Positions 8,746 to 18,155 of a stretch of 64,000 bases of DNA are shown piece by piece. Below the pieces are notes generated by a model. That model made no database searches and had not been told where the DNA came from. It saw only the letters and a list, made by a program, of their open reading frames with translations. Position numbers and translations under genes: made by a program. Positions within the stretch are counted from its first letter, which is position 1. Every line of letters begins with the position of its first letter. The stretch is from Ruminococcus sp. (GTDB lineage Bacteria; Bacillota; Clostridia; Oscillospirales; Ruminococcaceae), in contig NZ_JAEFAJ010000003.1 in assembly GCF_016287535.1 (NCBI RefSeq), forward strand, positions 65,817 through 129,816. Reading direction: 5' to 3'.

Positions 8746-9090
8746 TCGCCATTTTAGCCTAATTAGACTCTACTTTAATGTGCATTTTATACAAATACAG
8801 CAAATTGCGTAAAACTGCCTGTTTTTAACACTTACACTTGTAAAGGCTCTTAGTTTACCGATAGGTTTTAGTAAAAATGCCCTGACATTTGTTCCGTGTC
8901 AGACTTTAATGTATTTTTAATTTGTTAAATCAAATATTTTTAGTCCTTTTATGTCAGTTTTTCTTCAATCATGGTAAAAGACCCGCTTATCATCAATATA
9001 TGATTTATCATTTAATCCAAGCGTTTCATAAAATAATATAACATAATACTTATTTACAAAAAATTCAAATACAATATCTCCTCATCTTTA
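8746..9090. other. AT-rich intergenic region without a gene
   Basis: No frame with a plausible start and coding character is visible. A small inverted repeat CTGACA / TGTCAG lies at 8882-8902. The region separates two divergent promoters (hydCBA and the DUF4250 gene) and may hold operators. I find no full palindromic Rex-type site in it. Confidence 0.5.
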
Positions 9091-9119
9091 TTGACAAACC
9101 TCTTTTATTATTGTATATT
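9091..9119 (+). promoter_or_regulatory. Promoter for DUF4250 gene
   Basis: TTGACA and TATATT with 17 bp spacing. An 8-bp inverted repeat ACGTTCTG / CAGAACGT lies in the predicted leader at 9161-9180. Confidence 0.75.
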
Positions 9120-9233
9120 AAAATTATAACATACACGCAAACAGCGTATCTGCGCCGTTTACGTTCTGTTTTCAGAACGTCCTGCACTGCGTTCTGTCAT
9201 TATTGATAACCGTTAAACAGAAAAGGAGAAATT

Positions 9234-9410
9234 ATGAGTTTACCAAACGATCCTGTTATTTTACTGAGCTATATCAATACGCTTCTGCGTGACAAGTACC
9301 CGTCATACGAAGAGCTTTGCAAAAGCCTTTGCGTTTCAGCGGACGATATCGAACACAAGCTTAACAGGATAGGATATGTTTACGATCCTGATACAAATTC
9401 ATTCAGATAG
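9234..9410 (+). CDS. DUF4250 family protein
   Basis: A 58-residue protein starting at ATG behind AAAGGAG. It reads like the DUF4250 family of Firmicutes: an opening PNDPVILLSYINTLLRD, a central LCxxLxVxxxDIEHKL part, and an ending GYVYDPDTNSFR. No biochemical role is established that I know of. The middle looks like a small helical, helix-turn-helix-like fold. It has its own promoter. The gene is short and easily missed, but start, ribosome site and family match make it real. Confidence 0.85.
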   Translation: MSLPNDPVILLSYINTLLRDKYPSYEELCKSLCVSADDIEHKLNRIGYVYDPDTNSFR

Positions 9411-9468
9411 TATCCGTACAAGAGGATACTGAACAGATGCTCATTGCATCTAAAATATGGGAGGGCTT

Positions 9469-11019
9469 ATGAAACAGTTAATAAAAACAATCACAGCTTT
9501 TTCGGCTTCAGCCGTTATAGCTGTCTGCTCCGCGATCTCAGGCGCAGCCATAGGAGCTGACACCACGGAAACCAAGACATACACAGTTCATTTCGACCTC
9601 AGCGAAGAGGGAGTTTCAATTGCTCCCGACGAAAACGATAATATTCCGGAGATCACTGATATCACCAAAAAGAGCAACAGTTCCTTCTTCATTCCCGACG
9701 CAGAGCTTGTAAGAGATGGCTACAAGTTCTCAGGCTGGACTGAAGACGATATCAAAGGATACGTAAAAGGCGAAGTATGCAGGGTCACCGACCATGATAT
9801 CACTCTTCATCCCGTATGGAGCGTTGCAGACGATAAGGAATTCCACACCGTGACCTTCAGGGTAGAGTGGGACGGTCAGATCGATAAGGAAGCCGAAGCA
9901 CTTGTTCCTCCTGCAAAGAGACAGGCAGGCAAATTCGTTACCATACCTCTTTATACATTTCCCCGCGCCGGCTACAAGCAGCGCGGCTGGACTGACGGTA
10001 CCACCGAGTTCGCAGGCGAAGAACACCTTATTGTTCACGATGAGGATATCACTCTCGTACCTAATCTGAAAAAAATATACAATCTCACCTATTCTGTCGG
10101 CGATGCGGACAGAATAAACGGAGTTACCTACCTTCAATTTGAAATTGCCGAGACCACACCTACAAACCTCCAGAACAATGACCGTTTCTCACGCAATGGT
10201 TTCAGAGTGTCCGGCTGGCACTGTGAAAACGACGGAAAAGACTACGAGCCCGTCGCACAGTTCATAATGCCTTCAGAGGACGTACTTATGACGCCTATCT
10301 GGGAGCCGATAAAATACACCATCAACTTCAAGCCTTCAAGCAATACAGCTGACTATATCAAAGTCCAGGGCTTTACGGACACAGCTATAACCGCTCCGGA
10401 ATGCAGTTACGTAAAGGAAGGCTACACATTCGCAGGCTGGAAGCGTGATGATGTCATCATTCAGCCCGGCGAGGAATACATTATCCCCGGCGCCGCCCCC
10501 GGCATGGGCATTTCATTCACCGCTGTATGGACAGAAGAAAGCGGTGATACGACAACCACCACAGCTTCAGGTGAAACCTCCACGACCACAACCACAAGCG
10601 CAACAACAACGACAACAACTTCTTCCGCAACAACTTCCACTACTTCATCCGAAACAACTGCCACCACAACGGTTTCCACCACTGCAGAAACAACTTCAAG
10701 CGAAACAACCGCTACAACAACTACCGTAACGACCACAAATGAGTCTGAGGTAACCTTATACGGCGACTCCAACTGCGACGGCAATATCGATATGGCTGAC
10801 GCCGTACTCATTATGCAGGCACTTGCCAATCCCGACAAGTACGATGTCAGCGGAACCTCTGAAAACCATATCACCGAGACAGGCAGACTGAACGCTGACG
10901 TTGAACCGTCCGTAAAGGGACTGACTACAAATGATGCTCTGACTATACAGTTATATCTTCTCAAAAAGATAGATGATCTTCCTGTTGCGATAGAGCTGCC
11001 TGTTATAGATTTTAATTAA
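9469..11019 (+). CDS. Secreted InlB-type repeat protein with C-terminal dockerin
   Basis: The 516-residue protein has a signal peptide (positive start, hydrophobic core, cleavage near residue 30). Four repeats of about 70 residues follow, each ending in an aromatic-x-x-x-GW phrase (YKFSGW, YKQRGW, FRVSGW, YTFAGW), the pattern of InlB B-repeats (Listeria-Bacteroides repeat). A Thr/Ser-rich linker (about 365-425) precedes a dockerin: DSNCDGNIDMADAVLIMQ is a canonical calcium loop and helix, and the second half ends in LTTNDALTIQLYLL. It should be attached to cohesin-bearing scaffoldins at the cell surface, with the repeats acting as adhesion or spacer modules. No catalytic domain is seen. The ATG is chosen over one 12 bases upstream because GGGAGG lies between them. 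Confidence 0.85.
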   Translation: MKQLIKTITAFSASAVIAVCSAISGAAIGADTTETKTYTVHFDLSEEGVSIAPDENDNIPEITDITKKSNSSFFIPDAELVRDGYKFSGWTEDDIKGYVKGEVCRVTDHDITLHPVWSVADDKEFHTVTFRVEWDGQIDKEAEALVPPAKRQAGKFVTIPLYTFPRAGYKQRGWTDGTTEFAGEEHLIVHDEDITLVPNLKKIYNLTYSVGDADRINGVTYLQFEIAETTPTNLQNNDRFSRNGFRVSGWHCENDGKDYEPVAQFIMPSEDVLMTPIWEPIKYTINFKPSSNTADYIKVQGFTDTAITAPECSYVKEGYTFAGWKRDDVIIQPGEEYIIPGAAPGMGISFTAVWTEESGDTTTTTASGETSTTTTTSATTTTTTSSATTSTTSSETTATTTVSTTAETTSSETTATTTTVTTTNESEVTLYGDSNCDGNIDMADAVLIMQALANPDKYDVSGTSENHITETGRLNADVEPSVKGLTTNDALTIQLYLLKKIDDLPVAIELPVIDFN

Positions 11020-11054
11020 AAGGACTGCCAAGACAGTCCGTATAACGTAAAATG

Positions 11055-11087
11055 ACCGAGGGTATATCAAAAAGCCCTCGGTTTTTT
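11055..11087 (+). terminator. Terminator of dockerin repeat protein gene
   Basis: Eight-pair stem ACCGAGGG / CCCTCGGT with a 12-base loop followed by TTTTT. A second 6-bp hairpin without a T run precedes it at 11022-11039. Confidence 0.85.
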
Positions 11088-11090
11088 GTT

Positions 11091-11660
11091 TTATATAACG
11101 CCAAGTCCTTCAAGCAGAAGTTTTACACCTATACCTATAAGTATCAAGCCTCCGACTATCTCAGCTCCCTTTTCGTATTTGCTTCCGAACCTGTGTCCGA
11201 TAAATACACCCGCCAGTGACAGCGCAAAAGTTATAACGCCTATCATAATCACAGAGAAGAACAGATCCGTCTTTTCCGCAGCAAATACAATTCCAACCGC
11301 CAGAGCATCGATGCTTGTGGCAACAGCCAGCAATACAAGCTCCTTTATGTCAAGACTGTACTCCTTGCCGCTTTCATCGTCGTCATCGCCTTTTACGGCT
11401 TCAAATATCATTTTGCCGCCTATAAAAGCAAGAAGTCCGAATGATACCCAATGACTGAACGAGCTTATCACATCGTCAAAACGGCTTCCGAGGAAATATC
11501 CGATCGCTGGCATTACTCCCTGAAATACACCAAAAAACAAAGCTGTGATTATTCCGCCTTTAAGGTTCAGCTTTTTCATGCTGAGTCCCTTACAGACTGA
11601 TACTGCGAAAGCGTCCATCGCAAGTCCGACTGAAATAAGAAGCAGTTCCGTTATCGACAT
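11091..11660 (-). CDS. mntP: Manganese efflux pump MntP
   Basis: The 189-residue membrane protein has six hydrophobic segments in two halves with the duplicated phrases SVGLAMDAFAVSVCKGL (about 10-26) and ATSIDALAVGI (about 113-123). The Asp in each helix is characteristic of MntP (YebN), which exports Mn2+. The start lies 11 bases after a GAGAGGA site. A clear promoter lies 42 bp upstream. No yybP-ykoY manganese riboswitch is recognisable in the short leader. Confidence 0.92.
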   Translation of the reverse strand: MSITELLLISVGLAMDAFAVSVCKGLSMKKLNLKGGIITALFFGVFQGVMPAIGYFLGSRFDDVISSFSHWVSFGLLAFIGGKMIFEAVKGDDDDESGKEYSLDIKELVLLAVATSIDALAVGIVFAAEKTDLFFSVIMIGVITFALSLAGVFIGHRFGSKYEKGAEIVGGLILIGIGVKLLLEGLGVI

Positions 11661-11702
11661 AAACTAAATCATCCTCTCGTAATAATCAGGATAACTTTGC
11701 TT

Positions 11703-11731
11703 ATTATATACTATATGAATTTGCAAGTCAA
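11703..11731 (-). promoter_or_regulatory. Promoter of mntP
   Basis: TTGACT and TATAAT with 17-bp spacing on the minus strand. Confidence 0.8.
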
Positions 11732-11757
11732 TACATTACAGTTTGTACCATGTAACT

Positions 11758-12258
11758 TCATAGAGTGTATTCCATAATATAATCGTCCATCACATAACCG
11801 TTACCGATATCGGTAACTGCCTTGTCGGCGATCACGAAGCCGGTTCTGAGATAAACAGCTATAGCACGTTCATTGTGCTTGTTCACTGTGAGGTATACCT
11901 TTTCCTTGCCGCAGTTTTCTGCCTCTTCAAATATCTTTTTCAGCATAAGAGAGGCTATTCCCCTGCCGCGCTTGTCGCTTCTGAGGTAGAGCTTGCTGAG
12001 GAAGAACCTATTATCTCTTTCAGGCTTTACGCCGATATAACCGCAAAGCTCAGCATTCTCACGTACAGCGTAATAGCTGTAATCCTGTTCGGCAATCTGG
12101 CTGGTCATAGCCTTGTACGACTGAAACTTTTCGACCATGTAATCTATCTGTCCCAGGCTTATTATATCAGTAAAGCACTCGTGCCATACAGTATCCGCAA
12201 GCTCAGATATTTCTCTGAGCTCAGTATCGCTGCTTACTTTATTTATGGTTACAGCCAT
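11758..12258 (-). CDS. GNAT family N-acetyltransferase
   Basis: This 166-residue protein shows the GNAT acetyl-CoA site: LSKLYLRSDKRGRGIASLML at about 87-106 includes the pyrophosphate-binding R/Q-x-x-G-x-G/A motif (here RGRGIA). A later beta strand VYLTVNKHNERAIAVYLRTGF matches the conserved C-terminal part of the fold. The acetyl acceptor cannot be deduced. AAGGAG seven bases upstream supports the ATG. It follows yebC on the same strand after a probable terminator, so its transcription may be read-through or from an unseen promoter. Confidence 0.88.
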   Translation of the reverse strand: MAVTINKVSSDTELREISELADTVWHECFTDIISLGQIDYMVEKFQSYKAMTSQIAEQDYSYYAVRENAELCGYIGVKPERDNRFFLSKLYLRSDKRGRGIASLMLKKIFEEAENCGKEKVYLTVNKHNERAIAVYLRTGFVIADKAVTDIGNGYVMDDYIMEYTL

Positions 12259-12274
12259 AATTCTTCTCCTTATA

Positions 12275-12315
12275 AAAAATGAAGAATAAAGATATCCTCT
12301 CTATCCTTCATTTTT
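12275..12315 (-). terminator. Probable terminator after yebC
   Basis: Perfect 10-bp arms AAAAATGAAG / CTTCATTTTT around a 21-base loop, ending in T on the minus strand. The long loop lowers confidence. Confidence 0.6.
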
Positions 12316-12324
12316 ACGTCTTTA

Positions 12325-13059
12325 TTATTCTTCGTCCGGCATTTCCCAGTTGTGGTAAACATTCTGAACATCGTCGTTCTCTTCAAGGTGTTCAAGGAGA
12401 AGATTCATCTTCTTTATGTGATCCTCATCTGTAAGTGATGTGTATGTTGACGGGATCATCTCAGACTCTGCTGAAATTACATTGTAGCCCTTTTCAGTAA
12501 GTCCCTCGCGGAGAGCGTGTACGTTTTCGGGAGCGCACTCGATCTCTACAGTCTCCTCATTGATGTCGAAGTCCTCGCCGCCGAACTCAAATACGTCCTC
12601 CATTACCTTGTCCTCGTCGAGACCGGTATTCTCAAGGATAACGATGCCCTTGTTCGTGAACATGAAGGATACACAGCCGATAGTACCGAGGTTTCCGCCG
12701 AACTTGTCGAAGTAGTGACGCACCTCGCCTGCTGTTCTGTTCCTGTTGTCGGTAAGACACTCAACGATAACCGCAACACCGTTAGGGCCGTATCCCTCAT
12801 AGGTGATGTTCTCATAGTTGTTCTTGTCACCGTCGCCGGCAGCCTTCTTGATTATACGGTCAATATTGTCGTTTGGCACATTGTTGGCCTTTGCCTTTGC
12901 GATAAGGTCACGAAGCTTCGCGTTGTTGTTGGGGTCGGCGCCGCCTTCCTTTACGACAACTGTGATCTCACGTCCGATCTTGGTGAAGATCTTACCCTTT
13001 GCAGCGTCGGTTGCTTCCTTCTTACGCTTGATATTGTTCCATTTTGAATGACCTGACAT
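12325..13059 (-). CDS. yebC: YebC/PmpR family regulator (TACO1-like)
   Basis: The 244 residues open with the family hallmark MSGHSKWNNIKRKK and contain KIGREITVVVKEGG, the GYGPNGVAV loop and a Cys/Asp-rich domain 2. YebC proteins act in transcription control in some bacteria and, as shown for some homologues, in translation of proline-rich stretches. Which applies here is unknown. It lies five bases after mrnC and shares a transcript with obgE. The length is typical. Confidence 0.93.
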   Translation of the reverse strand: MSGHSKWNNIKRKKEATDAAKGKIFTKIGREITVVVKEGGADPNNNAKLRDLIAKAKANNVPNDNIDRIIKKAAGDGDKNNYENITYEGYGPNGVAVIVECLTDNRNRTAGEVRHYFDKFGGNLGTIGCVSFMFTNKGIVILENTGLDEDKVMEDVFEFGGEDFDINEETVEIECAPENVHALREGLTEKGYNVISAESEMIPSTYTSLTDEDHIKKMNLLLEHLEENDDVQNVYHNWEMPDEE

Positions 13060-13063
13060 AGTT

Positions 13064-13486
13064 TTACACTCCTATCTGTTCATTATTATTAAGATCTGAA
13101 TTTATGATAAGTTCAAACAGCTCGCGGATACGCTCTCCGCAGCCTGTAAGATAAAGATATCCGAACAGGCACTCCAGCGCTGTGGCTCTGCGGTATTCCG
13201 CAGCGTCCGCGTGCTTGGGAACGGTATTTCCCGTAGCGTTCCTGCCTCTTTTAAGAACAGCCAGCTCATGCTCGCTCAGCGTCTCCGCCACAAGATCGTA
13301 TGCCTTTGACTGGAACTCGGCACATACCAGCTGTATCTTTGCGGAATGTAGCTTCGCAACAGGCATATTCGCCTGACGCAGCAGATACTCTCTCACAAGG
13401 GTATCGTACACGCTGTCCCCAAGGAAAGCAAGGGTAAGCGGACTGTATGAATTTGCTTCACGCTCTGTCAATTTTTCCGTACTCAT
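13064..13486 (-). CDS. mrnC: Mini-ribonuclease III (MrnC)
   Basis: This 140-residue protein is an RNase III catalytic domain without the double-stranded RNA-binding domain. LAFLGDSVYDTLVREYLL (about 19-36) carries the signature Asp, and the C-terminal ALECLFGYLYLTG supplies the second acidic residue. In Bacillus, MrnC trims 23S rRNA ends. The gene starts one base after the obgE stop and has no strong ribosome site of its own, so it is probably translated by coupling. Confidence 0.92.
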   Translation of the reverse strand: MSTEKLTEREANSYSPLTLAFLGDSVYDTLVREYLLRQANMPVAKLHSAKIQLVCAEFQSKAYDLVAETLSEHELAVLKRGRNATGNTVPKHADAAEYRRATALECLFGYLYLTGCGERIRELFELIINSDLNNNEQIGV

Positions 13487-13487
13487 A

Positions 13488-14780
<1,293 letters not shown>

Positions 14781-14784
14781 CTAA

Positions 14785-14814
14785 AGAAAAATCCCAAGCA
14801 AATGCTCGGGATTT
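14785..14814 (-). terminator. Hairpin terminator between rpmA and obgE
   Basis: Stem AAATCCC / GGGATTT extended by AGC / GCT with one mismatch, followed on the minus strand by TTTTTC. It may set the ratio of ribosomal protein to obgE mRNA by partial termination. Confidence 0.7.
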
Positions 14815-14832
14815 ATTGTCACGTTATGGCTG

Positions 14833-15117
14833 TTACTGCTCAATCTCGTAAACAGAAACCTTCTTACGGTCACGGCCGTAACGCTCAAACTTAACCTTAC
14901 CGCTTACTGTTGCGAATAATGTATCATCTGAACCGATACCTACACCGTTGCCGGGATGGATATGTGTACCTCTCTGACGAACGAGGATATTGCCTGCCTT
15001 AACGAACTGTCCGTCTGCTCTCTTAACGCCAAGTCTCTTAGCCTCAGAGTCACGTCCGTTCTTTGTAGAACCAACGCCCTTTTTATGAGCGAAGAACTGC
15101 ATACTGATCTTTAACAT
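14833..15117 (-). CDS. rpmA: Ribosomal protein L27 (bL27), with cleavable leader
   Basis: A 94-residue bL27, part of the 50S subunit near the peptidyl transferase centre. The family core [15 protein letters not shown] is preceded by a nine-residue extension ending in QFF. Firmicute L27 carries such an extension, which the Prp protease removes after the second Phe to expose AHKKG. The protease gene lies just upstream in the same operon, two bases before this start. Sequence and context both support this. Confidence 0.97.
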   Translation of the reverse strand: MLKISMQFFAHKKGVGSTKNGRDSEAKRLGVKRADGQFVKAGNILVRQRGTHIHPGNGVGIGSDDTLFATVSGKVKFERYGRDRKKVSVYEIEQ

Positions 15118-15119
15118 AC

Positions 15120-15431
15120 TTACACCTCCGAAATAGTGATATTAATTGTGTTGGGGAACTCCTCAAGGACAGCTTCAAGGTGCAGCCTGAGCTGCTCAAG
15201 TATCATACCAGCCGACTTATCATTGCCTTTCACCTTACAGCCTATGACATTATCCCCGACCTTAACGCTGACCGGGATATCAAAACTGTCAAGAATATTG
15301 ACAGAAAGCTGTACCGCTGACGAGACTGCCGCACAAACGACGTCCTCACCTGCATCGGCATAACCTGAATGTCCGCTTATCTCAAAGCCTGTCAGAAGCC
15401 CCTGCTTTTCATAAAAATCTGCGCGGATCAT
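15120..15431 (-). CDS. prp: Ribosomal-processing cysteine protease Prp
   Basis: Prp cleaves the N-terminal extension of L27. The 103-residue protein has the catalytic His in [18 protein letters not shown] (about 20-37) and the catalytic Cys 12-13 residues later in the same motif. It sits between rplU and rpmA as in other Firmicutes. The ATG at 15431 is preferred. A TTG six bases further up overlaps the rplU stop and is possible. The ribosome site is weak, which suggests coupling to rplU translation. Confidence 0.93.
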   Translation of the reverse strand: MIRADFYEKQGLLTGFEISGHSGYADAGEDVVCAAVSSAVQLSVNILDSFDIPVSVKVGDNVIGCKVKGNDKSAGMILEQLRLHLEAVLEEFPNTINITISEV

Positions 15432-15433
15432 GA

Positions 15434-15745
15434 TCAAGCCTTGATAGCTTCGATCTTTACCTGAGTGTAAGGCTGTCTGTGGCCCTGCTTCCTCTTCTCA
15501 CCCTTCTTGGGCTTGTAAGTGAAAACAGTGATCTTCTTAGCCTTGCCGTTCTTAATAACCTTAGCGCTTACTGCTGCACCGTCAACATAAGGTGTACCGA
15601 TCTTGAGGCCATTGTCTGCTCCGAGAGCTACTACCTTGTCGAAAGTAACTGTCTCATCAGCCTCAGCTGCGAGCTTCTCAATGAAGATGATATCTCCCTC
15701 GTTTACCTGATACTGCTTTCCGCCGGTTTCAATAACTGCGTACAT
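15434..15745 (-). CDS. rplU: Ribosomal protein L21 (bL21)
   Basis: The 103 residues begin [14 protein letters not shown] and contain [22 protein letters not shown], the conserved C-terminal basic motif of bL21, a 23S rRNA-binding 50S protein. First gene of rplU-prp-rpmA. A structured L21 leader and a consensus promoter lie directly upstream. Confidence 0.97.
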   Translation of the reverse strand: MYAVIETGGKQYQVNEGDIIFIEKLAAEADETVTFDKVVALGADNGLKIGTPYVDGAAVSAKVIKNGKAKKITVFTYKPKKGEKRKQGHRQPYTQVKIEAIKA

Positions 15746-15824
15746 ATTGTGGCACCTGCCTTTTCAATAAACTCGCTGTTACAGGCGTGTGAAGGCACAA
15801 CTTTAGAGCCTGTTTACAAGCGGC
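15746..15824 (-). ncRNA. L21 leader (ribosomal protein autoregulatory RNA)
   Basis: The short leader contains an ACAGGC / GCCTGT stem (15781-15786 with 15808-15813) enclosing a GTGCCTTCACAC segment, then AACAGCGAG and a purine-rich ribosome site. This resembles the Firmicute L21 leader that precedes rplU. Identification is by pattern and position. A covariance-model match to the Rfam L21 leader family would settle it. Confidence 0.7.
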
Positions 15825-15830
15825 AATAAT

Positions 15831-15859
15831 ATTTTATCACAAACATCTGTCTTTGTCAA
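15831..15859 (-). promoter_or_regulatory. Promoter of rplU operon
   Basis: TTGACA and TAAAAT separated by 17 bp on the minus strand, just upstream of the L21 leader. Confidence 0.85.
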
Positions 15860-15879
15860 GCATTTTTTCCAATATTCCG

Positions 15880-15910
15880 AAAAAACTTCCCCTGAATTCA
15901 TCAGGGGAAG
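15880..15910 (-). terminator. Terminator of the moxR-prmA operon
   Basis: Ten-pair perfect stem CTTCCCCTGA / TCAGGGGAAG with a 5-base loop, followed on the minus strand by TTTTT. Confidence 0.9.
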
Positions 15911-15922
15911 AATATTTCACTT

Positions 15923-17122
15923 TTACCAGACTCTGTAGCCCTCGTGACCGATCTTATATGAAGTACCGGGAACATAGAGCTCCTCCGGCTTGAGTTCCTT
16001 GCCGTTCTCCTTAGCGGTATCTATAGCTCTTTTAAGCTCCCTGAACGCAACGCTGTTGGTAACGATGCGTGTTACCTCCTCCTGACTCGGCTTTTCACTG
16101 AGGCGCTCAAGTACAGCCTGCTGGAGATAGAAGTATGAGCGGAGCTGCGTCTTCTTGAACTCAATGCTCTGCTGCTCATCTCCCTCGCCTTCAAGAAGGA
16201 AGAGGCTGTCTCCCTCACGATATCCAAGAGTAAGCTTTGCATATATTTCAGGTATGAATACTCTGATCTCGGCGGCAAGATTCTTGTCGCCCTCAACGAG
16301 TTCTTCGAGCTTGTTGGACATTTCGATGTACTCGTCGCGGTTCTTGATCTGCTCCATCATCTTGATCGTCTCTTTTGCAGCGTTCATTACAAGCTCCTTC
16401 TTGAAAGGACACTGGTCGTCCTCACGCTGAACAAATATAGCATACTGCTTCTCGGATACGAAGGTCTCCTCCGCGTTCATTTCCTTTTCAACGTATTCCT
16501 CAAAATACTTGGGGAGCTCAACGCATACAGAACCGTTTATACGTACCTCTATGATCTTCTTTTCCTTGTACTTTGCAAGATATATCCTCAGCCAGTAATA
16601 CTTCTTTGAACCGATATACTTGGGTATCTCGTTTCTGATGAAGTTTATGAGCATTGTTGGCTGCTTGTCCTTTACGCCTATTCTTACCACCGACTGGCAG
16701 TAAACGTCAAAATCATAGTGCTGTCTGAGGTAGTCAACAGGTATATGAAGCGGATTGGTCTTTGTTATCGACTGGTCGAGAGGATGCCATACTCCGCCGT
16801 GGAATATCTCAACAGCCATATTCGCAGCCTCGGCGTCGTCCTTGCCCTGAGCGTCCACAGGATCGATGAGCGGCTCGTCAAAGTCATCGTGCTTCACTAT
16901 GAATATTACCTGTATCACTTTGAGCTCATCGATAACTTCTTCTCTGCCTATCTGAACGTCGATAGTAAAGCCCTTTGGCATTATAACGCAGTCATCATAA
17001 AGAGTACCGTTAAGCTTGGCGTTGAGTGATTCAAGCACCATCTTCTTCATCTCAGATCTCGTATCAGCAGTCTGTTCTGCTATCTCTTCCTTCTGGTTGT
17101 TCTTCTTCTTAAAAAGTCCCAT
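15923..17122 (-). CDS. Uncharacterised 399-residue cytoplasmic protein
   Basis: I do not recognise a family. The protein has no signal peptide or membrane segment. It opens with MGLFKKKNNQKEE, then a charged region and a long alpha/beta part with phrases such as VIFIVKHDDFDEPLIDPVD and HIPVDYLRQHYDFDVYCQS. The second half is rich in Glu and Lys and probably helical. It lies 52 bp after prmA, with a good ribosome site (AAGGAG), and is followed by a strong terminator. It is therefore probably the last gene of the moxR operon, though a separate promoter cannot be excluded. Confidence 0.8.
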   Translation of the reverse strand: MGLFKKKNNQKEEIAEQTADTRSEMKKMVLESLNAKLNGTLYDDCVIMPKGFTIDVQIGREEVIDELKVIQVIFIVKHDDFDEPLIDPVDAQGKDDAEAANMAVEIFHGGVWHPLDQSITKTNPLHIPVDYLRQHYDFDVYCQSVVRIGVKDKQPTMLINFIRNEIPKYIGSKKYYWLRIYLAKYKEKKIIEVRINGSVCVELPKYFEEYVEKEMNAEETFVSEKQYAIFVQREDDQCPFKKELVMNAAKETIKMMEQIKNRDEYIEMSNKLEELVEGDKNLAAEIRVFIPEIYAKLTLGYREGDSLFLLEGEGDEQQSIEFKKTQLRSYFYLQQAVLERLSEKPSQEEVTRIVTNSVAFRELKRAIDTAKENGKELKPEELYVPGTSYKIGHEGYRVW

Positions 17123-17174
17123 GTTCTATTCTCCTTAAAAATAATTGTTATATCAATATATGCTTTGCATAATA

Positions 17175-18140
17175 TTAAACAGTAAATTTAACTGCTGCCC
17201 AGCCCTCGCGGACCTCCGGCTCCGGCTCCCTGAAGCCTGCGGATATGAGCGCGTCTATGACCTCGTTCATTCTCTCCTCGATGATACCCGAAACTATGAG
17301 TATGCCACCGTCTCTGAGATATCGGCGGAAGCTCTCCTTCATAGCGATAAGAACGTCAGCAACTATATTTGCCGCAATAATATCATACTTATCGTCGATC
17401 TCATCAGCAAGCTTCTCATCAGTAAGGATATTGCCGAAATAAGTCCTGTATTTATCGGGTGAGATATGATTCTTGACTGCGTTTTCCTTTGCAGTCACCG
17501 CTGCGTTTTCCTCGATATCAACTGCGACCGCGCTGTCCGCTCCGAGCAGCATGGCTCCTATGGAGAGTATTCCGCTTCCGCAGCCCATATCAAGCAGCTT
17601 GTCCCCTTTATTGAGGTATTTCTCAAGCACTTCAAGACATAGTCTTGTGGTATGATGTTTTCCGGTGCCAAAGCTTGAAGCGGGATCTATCTCAAGGATT
17701 ATCCTTCCGTCAGAGTTGTCGTAATCCTCCCATGAGGGCTTTATGACAAGCTTTTCGCCAACCTTGAAGGGCTTGAAATACTGCTTCCAGTTATTTGCCC
17801 AGTCCTCTTCGCGGATACTTGTCATCTCAGCTTCAAGGCGTCCGTATGCTCCTTCCTTGTCAGCAGCCTTCATCTCTGAAAGCATTGACTTTATTGAAAT
17901 GAGCATTTCCGCGCCCTGGCCGTTTGCAGGGATATATACCGTGATACAGGTCTCACATTCCGAAAGCCCCATAAGGTCGTCATCGATATAGTCCCATTGA
18001 CCGTTCTTGTTTTCAAGGAACTCCTTGAAATCCTCAGGATCCTTTATGGAAAAGCCCTTGATACCGATATCCTCCAGCTTCGAGCAAAGCAGCTCAATGC
18101 CTTCGGTAGTAGTGTAGATATTGACTTCTGTCCATTCCAT
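17175..18140 (-). CDS. prmA: Ribosomal protein L11 methyltransferase PrmA
   Basis: PrmA uses S-adenosylmethionine to methylate lysines of ribosomal protein L11. The 321-residue protein has the N-terminal substrate-recognition domain (1-100), the linker with EEDWANNWKQYFKP, the motif DPASSFGTGKHHTT and the SAM-binding loop LLDMGCGSGILSIGA near 185-199, then NIVADVL. All are diagnostic. It lies 15 bp after the C39-like dockerin gene, which looks like incidental operon membership. Confidence 0.94.
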   Translation of the reverse strand: MEWTEVNIYTTTEGIELLCSKLEDIGIKGFSIKDPEDFKEFLENKNGQWDYIDDDLMGLSECETCITVYIPANGQGAEMLISIKSMLSEMKAADKEGAYGRLEAEMTSIREEDWANNWKQYFKPFKVGEKLVIKPSWEDYDNSDGRIILEIDPASSFGTGKHHTTRLCLEVLEKYLNKGDKLLDMGCGSGILSIGAMLLGADSAVAVDIEENAAVTAKENAVKNHISPDKYRTYFGNILTDEKLADEIDDKYDIIAANIVADVLIAMKESFRRYLRDGGILIVSGIIEERMNEVIDALISAGFREPEPEVREGWAAVKFTV

Positions 18141-18155
18141 GTAAATTTTTTCTCC

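Noticed and set aside
8625..9090. Rex operator in the hydCBA control region
   Set aside because: Only a TTGTTAA-like half site near 8930 was found, far from the promoter; no full palindrome.
10545..10740. Dense ACA/ACC repeat tract as a possible tandem repeat or CRISPR-like array
   Set aside because: It encodes the Thr/Ser linker of the dockerin protein with irregular units; no spacer-repeat structure. No CRISPR array was seen anywhere in the window.
11661..11757. yybP-ykoY manganese riboswitch before mntP
   Set aside because: The promoter leaves a leader of about 35 nt, too short for this riboswitch, and no consensus loops are visible.
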